The translations under genes were made by a program, and so were the position numbers. Shown here piece after piece: positions 1 through 5,069 of a stretch of 5,069 nt of DNA. Every line of letters starts with the position of its first letter. Position 1 is the first letter of the stretch. The notes beneath the pieces were generated by a model. It worked only from the letters and a program-made list of their open reading frames with translations. It was not told the origin of the DNA and ran no database searches. This DNA is from S146-42 sp965371965 (lineage in GTDB: Bacteria > Planctomycetota > Phycisphaerae > Phycisphaerales > UBA1924): NCBI GenBank assembly GCA_965371965.1, contig CBDVAM010000189.1, positions 1 to 5,069 of the forward strand, written 5' to 3'.

Positions 1-31
1 TTCTCTGTGCCCTCTGTGCCTCTGTGGTGAA
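1..31 (-). repeat. CACAGAG-type short repeat, single arm at window edge
   Basis: Read on the minus strand, this stretch is a run of CACAGAG units introduced by TTCACCACAGAGG. It agrees with the arm at 4445-4475 (plus strand) at about 29 of 31 positions, so it is the same repeat in the opposite orientation. It probably forms one arm of an inverted-repeat element whose partner lies left of the window. The unit repeats every 8-10 bases. Similar CACAGAG/CTCTGTG runs are, as I recall, common between genes in planctomycete and some other environmental genomes. No coding role is seen. Confidence 0.75.
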
Positions 32-144
32 TCAGCGGTTTAGGGATAGCCTCTACACTTCGCTTTCTGTGCTCGTGCCGGGGCCTGGCAGATGGATCTT
101 CGTTGACGTTCCCCGGCGGGGCGGCATTGACTTCCAAGCCGTGC

Positions 145-168
145 CACCGACCGATCTTCGGGTCGGTG
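145..168 (-). terminator. Perfect 8-bp hairpin, possible 3' trailer or weak terminator
   Basis: CACCGACC at 145-152 pairs perfectly with GGTCGGTG at 161-168 around an 8-nt loop. It lies about 86 nt past the stop of the leftward lipoprotein gene, where a transcript end could be expected. No run of U follows on the minus strand, so it is not a classical intrinsic terminator. The rest of 32-253 shows no open frame with family features; the short frames there start inside the repeat or run antisense to the lipoprotein. Confidence 0.3.
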
Positions 169-253
169 CGATCACAGCATCAACACCCAAAGATTCACTG
201 GCGATCCGCAAGACCAAGCACTGACCACCACAACGAACCAGCCCGACGCCGCC

Positions 254-580
254 TCAACGCCCGCCGACTGCCAGAAGCTCGAACTCACTGGCGACGAACC
301 GCCCGTCCACGACTTCGCCGGTGACCCGCGCCTGGCGGACCGAGTTGCAGAACCCGTCGTCGCCGTGCGCGTCGCCGTGGTCGTCGATCCCCGTCCCATC
401 GACGAAATACGCCTGCCCATCAATCCGCACGGCGAGGTCGCAGCTCTCACCCTCCAAGGCGAACTGACACTCCCCGCACGCGGCGTCAACCACCTGGCTC
501 CGGTTCGTGTTGCTCGCACAGCCTGCCATCGCGCCGATGGCGCAGATCAGTGCAACGGATGTCGCGTGGGCGGATCGCAT
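254..580 (-). CDS. DUF6370-like cysteine-rich lipoprotein
   Basis: Small exported protein of 108 residues whose function is not known. A signal peptide runs from Met1 through a hydrophobic stretch (about residues 9-19) to a lipobox ending Met-Ala-Gly-Cys, with Cys21 as the likely lipidated residue, so it should be anchored in a membrane. The mature part has a CGEC pair (Cys35, Cys38), Cys47, an Asp/His-rich segment DDHGDAHGDD (about 66-75) and Cys78. The pattern CGxC...CDLAVRIDG..Y.VDG...DDHGDAH..DGFC fits my memory of the DUF6370 family, seen in Bacteroidetes and planctomycetes. The Cys/His/Asp set suggests metal binding or disulfides, but this is inference. The ATG at 580 is chosen because AAGGAG sits 6 nt upstream; a TTG two codons earlier would abut that site. 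The gene follows the serine hydrolase by 48 bp and is probably cotranscribed with it. Confidence 0.82.
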   Translation of the reverse strand: MRSAHATSVALICAIGAMAGCASNTNRSQVVDAACGECQFALEGESCDLAVRIDGQAYFVDGTGIDDHGDAHGDDGFCNSVRQARVTGEVVDGRFVASEFELLAVGGR

Positions 581-586
581 GGCCAA

Positions 587-592
587 CTCCTT
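587..592 (-). promoter_or_regulatory. Shine-Dalgarno site of the lipoprotein gene
   Basis: The minus strand reads AAGGAG here, 6 nt before the ATG at 580. This decides the start against the in-frame TTG at 586-584. Its first two bases are also the last two bases of the adjoining hairpin stem (591-609), so pairing could partly mask it. Confidence 0.75.
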
Positions 593-609
593 GCGGGTCC
601 ATCCCGCAA
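591..609 (-). promoter_or_regulatory. Intergenic hairpin touching the lipoprotein SD
   Basis: On the minus strand TTGCGGG pairs perfectly with CCCGCAA around a 5-nt loop (ATGGA). The hairpin lies between the hydrolase stop (629) and the lipoprotein start (580), and its 3' arm runs into the AAGGAG ribosome binding site. No U-run follows, so it does not look like a terminator. It could tune translation of the lipoprotein, protect the 3' end of the hydrolase message, or be a processing site. The structure is seen; the role is inferred. Confidence 0.5.
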
Positions 610-628
610 CAGGCGAGAGACTCGTGGG

Positions 629-2635
629 CTAGTGGACCCGCTCGAATCGTACGCCGCGGGTCCGCCCGTTGGAGACCGTGAAGGCGCTCAGGTGCCCGTT
701 CTCGTCGGGCAAGAAGGTGAGTTCGGCGACGGGGAATCCGCCGCGGAAGAGGTGCTCTTCGCCTGCGTCGAGCGTGACCTCGAAGCGCCGATGGTGGATC
801 ACGAGCTTGTCGTCCTCGATGATGAGTTCATAGAACGTCTCCAACTCCTCGCTGAAGTACCGCCCGGCGTAGCTCGCGAGTTGGTCCTCGGAGGGAGCCC
901 AGGGCTCCTCCTCGACGCGATTGGCCTTGTGCTCGCCGTTCTGGTGCAGCGTGAGGCTGGAGCAGGTCCCGTCGTCGTCGACATGGAACTGAATGCTGGC
1001 CTCGACGACCGTGAACTTGAAGCTCGTCTTGGAGGTCGGCGTGACCTCGAACTTCGGCTGCCCGGTCGCCTGGGCGTAGATCTTGTCGTCCTCTCGCGTG
1101 AATGTGATGATGAAACCGGCGACCTCTTCGAGCTCGTACCGACCTGCCAGAGCGTCGAACGATTCGGGGTCATAGCTGGCGAGATCGAACTCGTCGGTCA
1201 CTTCGCCCTCGGGTTCTTCTTTCACGGGCTCCATCTCATCGGCGAAGAAGGCCTCGGCGACCTTGTTGGCGATCGTGCCGTCGAACGAGGCGTTGTTGCT
1301 CTGGGTGATGACCCCGGCGTTGATGGTGGGGAAGTACATGATCATGGAGCGGTGGGCGGTGTCGGCACCGCCGTGCTGGATCCGCTCGAGCCCGCGCTGT
1401 TCATCCAGGAACAGGCCGAGGCCATAGCCCGTCGGGTCGCCGCTATTGAGGACGAACCGGGTCGTCATCTGATCGATCGCCGAGGTGCCGCCGAGCTCTT
1501 GGGTGTGGAGATTGTCGATCCAGAGCGCGAGATCTCCGACGGTTGTGTAGATCCCGCCTGCGCCCATGGCCCCGCCCAGATCGGTCCCCTCGCGATAGCC
1601 GGCGTCTTCGGCGGGCACATATCCGCGAGCCTTGCGGTCGATGACGTTCGAGCGGTGGGCCTGGACGAACGTGTCGTCCATGCCCAGCGGCGTGAAGACG
1701 TTCTCGTCCATCCACTCGCCGAACGGCTTGCCGCCGACGTTCTCGATCACGATCGTGGCGAGGACGTAGCCCGAGTTGTTGTAGTTCCACTCCCCGCCGG
1801 GCTCATTCTGGAGTTCGGGCTGGCGCTTGAGCATCTCGACGATCTCGTCGCGGGCGATGAAGTCGCCCTCGCCCAGTTGGCGCCCACTGAGCGCAAAGAA
1901 GTTGAGAAACTCGCGATAGCCGCTGGTGGGGGTGAGCAGGTTGCGGATCGTGACGATCTTGCCGTGGTCGGGCAGTTCGGGGATGTGGATGCGGATGTCG
2001 TCGTCGAGCGAGAGCTCGGCGCGCTCGGCGAGCAGGCAGATTCCAAATGCCGTGAACTGCTTGGTGGTCGAGCCGATATTGGTGCGGGTGTCGATCTCGA
2101 AGGGGATGTGGTGGCTGAGGTCGGCCATGCCGTAGGCGCGGGCGAAGATGACGTCTCCGTCGCGCACGACCGCGACGACACCGCCGGGGGTGTCCAGATT
2201 GTCGTAGGCGGCCATGAGCTGATCGACGCGCGCCGGCCCCTCGCTCGCGATCGGTTCGGCGCGGGTGATTCCGAGGGTGTAGTCGCCGGTCTGGTCTTCG
2301 AATGGGAGTATCTCGATGCGGTACGCGCCCGGTTCGCTCGTGTCGAACTGGAAGCGTTCGGGCCCGCGGGCCGGGCCGTCGATCTGCGCGATCTGGCGAT
2401 CGTCGGGGGAGTAGATCTTGACGATGACGTCGAGGGTGAGCTGGTCGGCGGCGCCCATGACGAACGAGTCTTCTTCCAGGTCGATCGTGTACGAGTGGGT
2501 CTCGTTCTCGCCCAGCGTCTCGGTTACCGTGGTGCCGGGTTTGATGGTCCTGGATTCCTGGGCCTGGGCGACTCCCGAAGAAAGCGAGACGAGCAGCGCA
2601 CAAGTGAAACACCTATTCAAAGTGGATTTCGACAT
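629..2635 (-). CDS. Exported serine hydrolase, beta-lactamase/PBP (class C) family, multidomain
   Basis: 668 residues. A signal peptide (1-25, cleavage likely after Ala-Gln-Ala) is followed by a beta-sandwich resembling a bacterial pre-peptidase C-terminal (PPC) domain (about 27-123). Next comes a class C beta-lactamase-type domain (about 136-465) with the nucleophile motif STTK (Ser189, Lys192), the YNN motif (Tyr285) and HGG (421-423). Two tandem C-terminal beta modules follow (about 493-575 and 580-667), each opening with an AGRY motif (L-AGRY, then Y-AGRY), as in DUF3471-type tails. Known relatives are periplasmic or secreted D-aminopeptidases, esterases and DD-peptidases as well as beta-lactamases, so the substrate cannot be named and antibiotic resistance should not be assumed. 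The usual His of the L-x-HTSG motif is Pro236 here. The start at 2635 is preferred over an in-frame ATG at 2662 because GGAGG sits 9 nt upstream and the signal peptide then begins properly. Confidence 0.92.
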   Translation of the reverse strand: MSKSTLNRCFTCALLVSLSSGVAQAQESRTIKPGTTVTETLGENETHSYTIDLEEDSFVMGAADQLTLDVIVKIYSPDDRQIAQIDGPARGPERFQFDTSEPGAYRIEILPFEDQTGDYTLGITRAEPIASEGPARVDQLMAAYDNLDTPGGVVAVVRDGDVIFARAYGMADLSHHIPFEIDTRTNIGSTTKQFTAFGICLLAERAELSLDDDIRIHIPELPDHGKIVTIRNLLTPTSGYREFLNFFALSGRQLGEGDFIARDEIVEMLKRQPELQNEPGGEWNYNNSGYVLATIVIENVGGKPFGEWMDENVFTPLGMDDTFVQAHRSNVIDRKARGYVPAEDAGYREGTDLGGAMGAGGIYTTVGDLALWIDNLHTQELGGTSAIDQMTTRFVLNSGDPTGYGLGLFLDEQRGLERIQHGGADTAHRSMIMYFPTINAGVITQSNNASFDGTIANKVAEAFFADEMEPVKEEPEGEVTDEFDLASYDPESFDALAGRYELEEVAGFIITFTREDDKIYAQATGQPKFEVTPTSKTSFKFTVVEASIQFHVDDDGTCSSLTLHQNGEHKANRVEEEPWAPSEDQLASYAGRYFSEELETFYELIIEDDKLVIHHRRFEVTLDAGEEHLFRGGFPVAELTFLPDENGHLSAFTVSNGRTRGVRFERVH

Positions 2636-2644
2636 TTCTTCTGT

Positions 2645-2649
2645 CCTCC
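2645..2649 (-). promoter_or_regulatory. Shine-Dalgarno site of the serine hydrolase gene
   Basis: The minus strand reads GGAGG, 9 nt upstream of the ATG at 2635. It fixes that start; the upstream in-frame ATG at 2662 would place this site inside the coding region and add nine residues ahead of the signal peptide. Confidence 0.8.
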
Positions 2650-2768
2650 AGTAATCGATCATGGCGGTAGAGAATATGGAACTGGATCAGCCTTTGGTTT
2701 GGGGAATCGCCTATCTGGATTTCTCCCAACGGCTGCGCACTGAGAGTCGCGGGCTCACGGTTCGTCTG

Positions 2769-3995
2769 TCACTCCATGGTAGGTGCGACAGGTGGGAGCG
2801 CCGCTGTCCGGCGTCGCTCGCGCTCCATGCGGAGGCGCGGCCCATTCAAGAACAACCCGATCCAGGTGTACCGCACGAAGAGCTGGTAGCTCCCGAGCAT
2901 GACGACCGCCGCGATGACGCATACCAGCGAGAACTTAGCGAATGGCGATACCTGCAGCGGCAGCAGCGCGATATTCAGCGCGATGACCAGCGGCAGGTGG
3001 ATGATGTACAGCCAGTACGTCGAGTCCGAGATGTATCGCATGACCCGGCTGGGGCGATTGAACAGCTGCAGGAACATGCCGCTGAATCCGACGACGAGCA
3101 ATCCGGTCGCGAGGGCCGCGACGACGCGCGTCTGGAGCAGGACATCCTCGCCGGCGGCGAACTGTCTTCTCAGCCGGTAGTAGATCAGGCCCAGGACGAT
3201 CCCCAGTGCGAGCTGGGTGTGCCAGAATCGGGCAAGGCCCATCAGCTCGTGGCGTCGTCGGTAGAGCAGCCAGCCGCCGGCGAAGAAGGGTGTGTAATAG
3301 AGGAGGACCTGCCACAGCAGGAGGCCCGTCTTCTGGGTATCGACGCCTGGACTGTTCTGGAGCAGAAGGATGGGGAATGCGAGTGCGGCGAAGGCGACCG
3401 CCGCGAGGCCGTGGCGGATCACCCACGCCCAGGCGTCGGCGAGTTTCTCGGCGAGGCTTGCGAGCACGCCGAAGCGTTTGGCGAGCATGTGGACCAGGGC
3501 TGCGGCGAGGCAGAGGATGAACAGGTGTCCGAGGAACCAGAGGTGGGCGGGATAAAAATACTCGTCGACGTTGCGATGCGTGAACTCCCTGTGGACCATC
3601 GCCCAGTACGACGAGCGCTCCCCTTGGGGCGACTTGGCGAATGCACCCCAGACCCAGACCATGCCGACCAGGGGCATGATGGTGACCATGGCCAGGACCA
3701 GCGGCCCGGCGATCCGCCCGGCGCGATTCTTGAGGTAGCCCTTCATGCCGTAGCGGGCGAGAAGGAGGCAGGCGAAGAAGCCGGCCATCACGAAGAAGAC
3801 CTCCATGCGGAAGAGGTGGATGAGCCAGAAGGCGATGTTGAAGGCGGGGCTGGATGCCTCGTCGTCGACGGGCCAGATCTTCCAGACGCGCTCCATGTAG
3901 GGCATCATGGCGTGCAGGGCGATGCCCAGGAGCATGGCGACGGCCCGCAGGGCGTCCATGGCGTGGAGGCGTTCGTGGTGTATCTGATCTGGCAT
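2769..3995 (-). CDS. Membrane acyltransferase, family 3 (OpgC/MdoC-like)
   Basis: 408 residues with about ten hydrophobic membrane segments (roughly 17-33, 54-76, 97-117, 152-172, 196-212, 226-245, 260-273, 288-310, 325-345, 353-375) and a basic cytoplasmic tail. The opening HAMDALRAVAMLLGIALHA carries the family's Asp-x-x-Arg and the likely catalytic His28. FFVMAGFFACLLL with a following basic stretch (about 67-95), HLWFLGHLF (151-159) and the YWLYIIHLPLVI segment (about 327-338) are further signatures of Acyl_transf_3 proteins, closest to glucan biosynthesis protein C. Such enzymes move acyl groups, for example succinyl or acetyl, across the membrane onto glycans or other surface molecules; the acceptor here is unknown. 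The first ATG is used. It has only a G-rich stretch (GGGGGACC) directly before it, so the start is less certain. It is divergent from the thioesterase (56 bp), and the serine hydrolase follows after 133 bp. Confidence 0.9.
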   Translation of the reverse strand: MPDQIHHERLHAMDALRAVAMLLGIALHAMMPYMERVWKIWPVDDEASSPAFNIAFWLIHLFRMEVFFVMAGFFACLLLARYGMKGYLKNRAGRIAGPLVLAMVTIMPLVGMVWVWGAFAKSPQGERSSYWAMVHREFTHRNVDEYFYPAHLWFLGHLFILCLAAALVHMLAKRFGVLASLAEKLADAWAWVIRHGLAAVAFAALAFPILLLQNSPGVDTQKTGLLLWQVLLYYTPFFAGGWLLYRRRHELMGLARFWHTQLALGIVLGLIYYRLRRQFAAGEDVLLQTRVVAALATGLLVVGFSGMFLQLFNRPSRVMRYISDSTYWLYIIHLPLVIALNIALLPLQVSPFAKFSLVCVIAAVVMLGSYQLFVRYTWIGLFLNGPRLRMERERRRTAALPPVAPTME

Positions 3996-4051
3996 GGTCC
4001 CCCGGCAGAGGCTGAGAGAATAGCAGGGGGCGGGATCGCATACGCTTGGGG

Positions 4052-4438
4052 ATGCCCGAACGCCGACTCGCGCTGCGCATCGTGACCATGCCCCGGGACA
4101 CCAACCAGTATGGGACGATCTTTGGTGGGGTGATTCTGAGCTATATCGACCAGGCGGGGTTTGTCGAGTGCCGACGGCACGGGCGGCACCGGTGGGTGAC
4201 GGCGTCGATGGACCGTGTGGACTTTCGCTCGCCGGTGCAGCTTGGTGATATCGTGAGTTTCTATTCGACCGCCGAGCGGTTGGGGACCAAGAGCGTGACG
4301 GTGCGTGTGGAGGTCGAGGCGGAGCGGTATACGACCCAGGAGTGTGTGCGTGTGACCGAGGCGGTGATGACCTTGGTGAGCGTGGATGGGGAGGGTCGGC
4401 CGATCGCGTTTGCGGGGGCGGCGACGGTTGAAGAATAG
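4052..4438 (+). CDS. Acyl-CoA thioesterase, hot-dog fold (YciA/BFIT-like)
   Basis: 128 residues, the usual length of a single hot-dog subunit. It would hydrolyse acyl-CoA thioesters to free acid and CoA in the cytosol, normally as a multimer. The family signature is clear: TMPRDTNQYGTIFGG (about 12-26), then an Asp (Asp33) in SYIDQAG at the position of the catalytic acid in YciA-type enzymes, then VTASMDRVDFRSPVQLGD and a VTVRVEVEAE strand. The chain length it prefers cannot be read from sequence. The start could be ATG at 4052 or the TTG two codons upstream (4046). ATG is chosen; neither has a convincing ribosome binding site. Codons are strongly G-rich, as in the following purN. It is divergent from the acyltransferase, and the space after its stop is filled by the inverted repeat. 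Confidence 0.9.
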   Translation: MPERRLALRIVTMPRDTNQYGTIFGGVILSYIDQAGFVECRRHGRHRWVTASMDRVDFRSPVQLGDIVSFYSTAERLGTKSVTVRVEVEAERYTTQECVRVTEAVMTLVSVDGEGRPIAFAGAATVEE

Positions 4439-4444
4439 GAAGAG

Positions 4445-4580
4445 TTCACCACAGAGGCACAGAGAGCACAGAGGAAGGCAGAGGAATGGGTTGTGGAACG
4501 AGGCAATCGAGTTGGATGTGATCTTAGTGAATCCCAGCGTTGTGTCTTCATCTCTGTGTCCACTGCGGCTCTGTGGTGAG
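4445..4580. repeat. Imperfect inverted repeat of CACAGAG units (MITE-like or REP-like)
   Basis: The left arm (4445-4474) begins TTCACCACAGAGGCACAGAG. The right arm (4551-4580), read on the minus strand, begins CTCACCACAGAG. By hand the arms match at 23 of 30 positions, including 11 of the outermost 12. A 76-nt core (4475-4550) separates them and shows no open frame with family features. The element starts 6 nt after the thioesterase stop and ends 16 nt before the purN start, so it fills the intergenic space. The left arm is nearly identical, inverted, to the arm at 1-31. A foldback RNA of this size could affect readthrough from the thioesterase gene into purN. No transposase is present. Confidence 0.7.
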
Positions 4581-4596
4581 TTCTCTTGGTGCGGCT

Positions 4597-5069
4597 ATGA
4601 GCGGATTTAGTTCTCGGGAGTTGCGGGCGGCGGTGGATGGGGCGGCGCGGTTGTGTGTGATGATTTCGGGCGGTGGGCGGACGCTCCAGCACATCCATGA
4701 GCTGATCGAGTCTGGCGGATTGGACGCGCGGATCGAGTTGGTCATCGCGTCGCGCGCGTGCAAGGGGGTTGAGCGGGCGTCGGCGCTGGGGTATCAGGCG
4801 GTGCTCGAGGCGGGGCGGATCAGGCGCGAGCGGCTTGGGGCGATGCTGGAGGAGCGGGGGATCGACTGGGTCGTGCTCGCGGGGTATTTGAAACTCCTTG
4901 AGATACCGGCGGGATATGAGGGGCGGGTGGTGAATATCCATCCGGCGTTGCTGCCGAGGTTTGGGGGGACGGGGATGTATGGGGACCGGGTCCACGCGGC
5001 GGTGCTGGCAAGCGGCGCGCGGGTGAGTGGGTGTACGGTGCATCTGTGCGACAGCGAGTTCGACCGGGG
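4597..5069 (+). CDS. purN: Phosphoribosylglycinamide formyltransferase (GAR transformylase), 3' end cut by the window
   Basis: 157 complete codons are visible, and the frame is still open at the window edge. PurN transfers a formyl group from 10-formyltetrahydrofolate to glycinamide ribonucleotide in the cytosol, the third step of purine synthesis. The nucleotide-binding loop appears as VMISGGGRTLQ (about 21-31), where the E. coli enzyme has ISGNGSNLQ. WVVLAGYLKLL (91-101) and VVNIHPALLPRFGG (111-124) follow. The catalytic set matches E. coli Asn106, His108 and Asp144 as Asn113, His115 and Asp156, so the active site is intact within the window. The GTGMYGDRVH segment replaces the E. coli PGLHTHR stretch. 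The ATG at 4597 has no clear ribosome binding site and gives an N-terminus about 16 residues longer than in E. coli. GTG at 4633 or upstream GTGs at 4573/4576 are alternatives. Confidence 0.93.
   Translation, partial: MSGFSSRELRAAVDGAARLCVMISGGGRTLQHIHELIESGGLDARIELVIASRACKGVERASALGYQAVLEAGRIRRERLGAMLEERGIDWVVLAGYLKLLEIPAGYEGRVVNIHPALLPRFGGTGMYGDRVHAAVLASGARVSGCTVHLCDSEFDR

Noticed and set aside
1..31. CRISPR array
   Set aside because: The repeated unit is only 8-10 bases and adjacent, without regularly spaced unique spacers, and there are no cas genes.
24..224. Plus-strand frame of 66 codons at the left end
   Set aside because: It begins inside the repeat arm, has no ribosome binding site and no recognisable features.
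629..2635. Annotation as a beta-lactamase resistance gene
   Set aside because: The SxxK/YxN/HGG family includes many esterases and peptidases. The extra domains and the changed motif give no support for a resistance role, so no gene symbol was given.
365..2743. Plus-strand open frame of 792 codons antisense to the serine hydrolase
   Set aside because: It mirrors a gene with clear catalytic motifs, a signal peptide and a strong SD. Its own translation is rich in Glu, Asp, Gly, Val and Arg with no family pattern, as expected from an antisense frame in GC-rich DNA.
2661..4085. Plus-strand open frame of 474 codons antisense to the acyltransferase
   Set aside because: The translation is highly charged and repetitive (Glu, Gly, Asp, His) with no recognisable domain, while the opposite strand encodes a coherent ten-helix membrane enzyme.
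2935..4104. Minus-strand Arg/Pro-rich frame of 389 codons overlapping the acyltransferase
   Set aside because: Frame-shifted shadow of the real gene. The Arg, Pro and His excess is typical of an out-of-phase reading of GC-rich coding DNA.
4386..4610. Plus-strand frame of 74 codons starting inside the thioesterase and crossing the repeat
   Set aside because: Its SPQRHREHRG-type translation is just the CACAGAG repeat read as protein; such spurious hypothetical proteins arise wherever this repeat lies.
4261..5043. Minus-strand frame of 260 codons across the repeat and purN
   Set aside because: It runs antisense to the thioesterase end and to purN, is Arg/Pro/His-rich, and contains the repeat read backwards (LCALCASVV).

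Overview
The window holds five recognisable protein genes in GC-rich DNA (roughly 60-65% GC by eye) and two traces of a short CACAGAG-type repeat. Nothing in it looks like phage, plasmid, CRISPR or an insertion sequence with a transposase. The gene set, the very G-rich codon use, the DUF6370-like lipoprotein and the CACAGAG repeats together suggest a chromosomal segment from a planctomycete-like bacterium (Planctomycetota, possibly Phycisphaerae). This is inference: there is no rRNA or marker gene to prove it.

The left and centre (254-3995) are read leftward on the minus strand. In transcription order they encode a ten-helix membrane acyltransferase of the OpgC/MdoC type (3995-2769); a large exported serine hydrolase of the class C beta-lactamase/penicillin-binding-protein family with extra beta domains at both ends (2635-629); and a small cysteine-rich lipoprotein of the DUF6370 type (580-254). 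The gap between the first two genes is 133 bp, so they may have separate promoters. The gap between the hydrolase and the lipoprotein is only 48 bp and holds a perfect hairpin touching the lipoprotein ribosome binding site, so those two are probably cotranscribed. All three products act at or outside the cytoplasmic membrane.

The right side (4052-5069) is read rightward, divergently from the acyltransferase across 56 bp. It encodes a small hot-dog acyl-CoA thioesterase (4052-4438) and the first 157 complete codons of purN, the glycinamide ribonucleotide formyltransferase of purine synthesis (4597 to the window end, cut). The 158 bp between them is almost wholly occupied by an imperfect inverted repeat of CACAGAG units (arms about 4445-4474 and 4551-4580, 76 nt apart). 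A near-identical single arm lies at 1-31.

The stretch 32-253 has no supportable gene. It contains one 8-bp perfect hairpin (145-168) that could lie in the 3' trailer of the leftward genes. Two very long open frames run antisense to the hydrolase (365-2743, +) and the acyltransferase (2661-4085, +). They are best explained as GC-driven shadows.

I did not find an undescribed system. The most useful leads are the repeat pair, the hairpin/SD arrangement before the lipoprotein, and the unusual domain layout and one motif substitution in the serine hydrolase.
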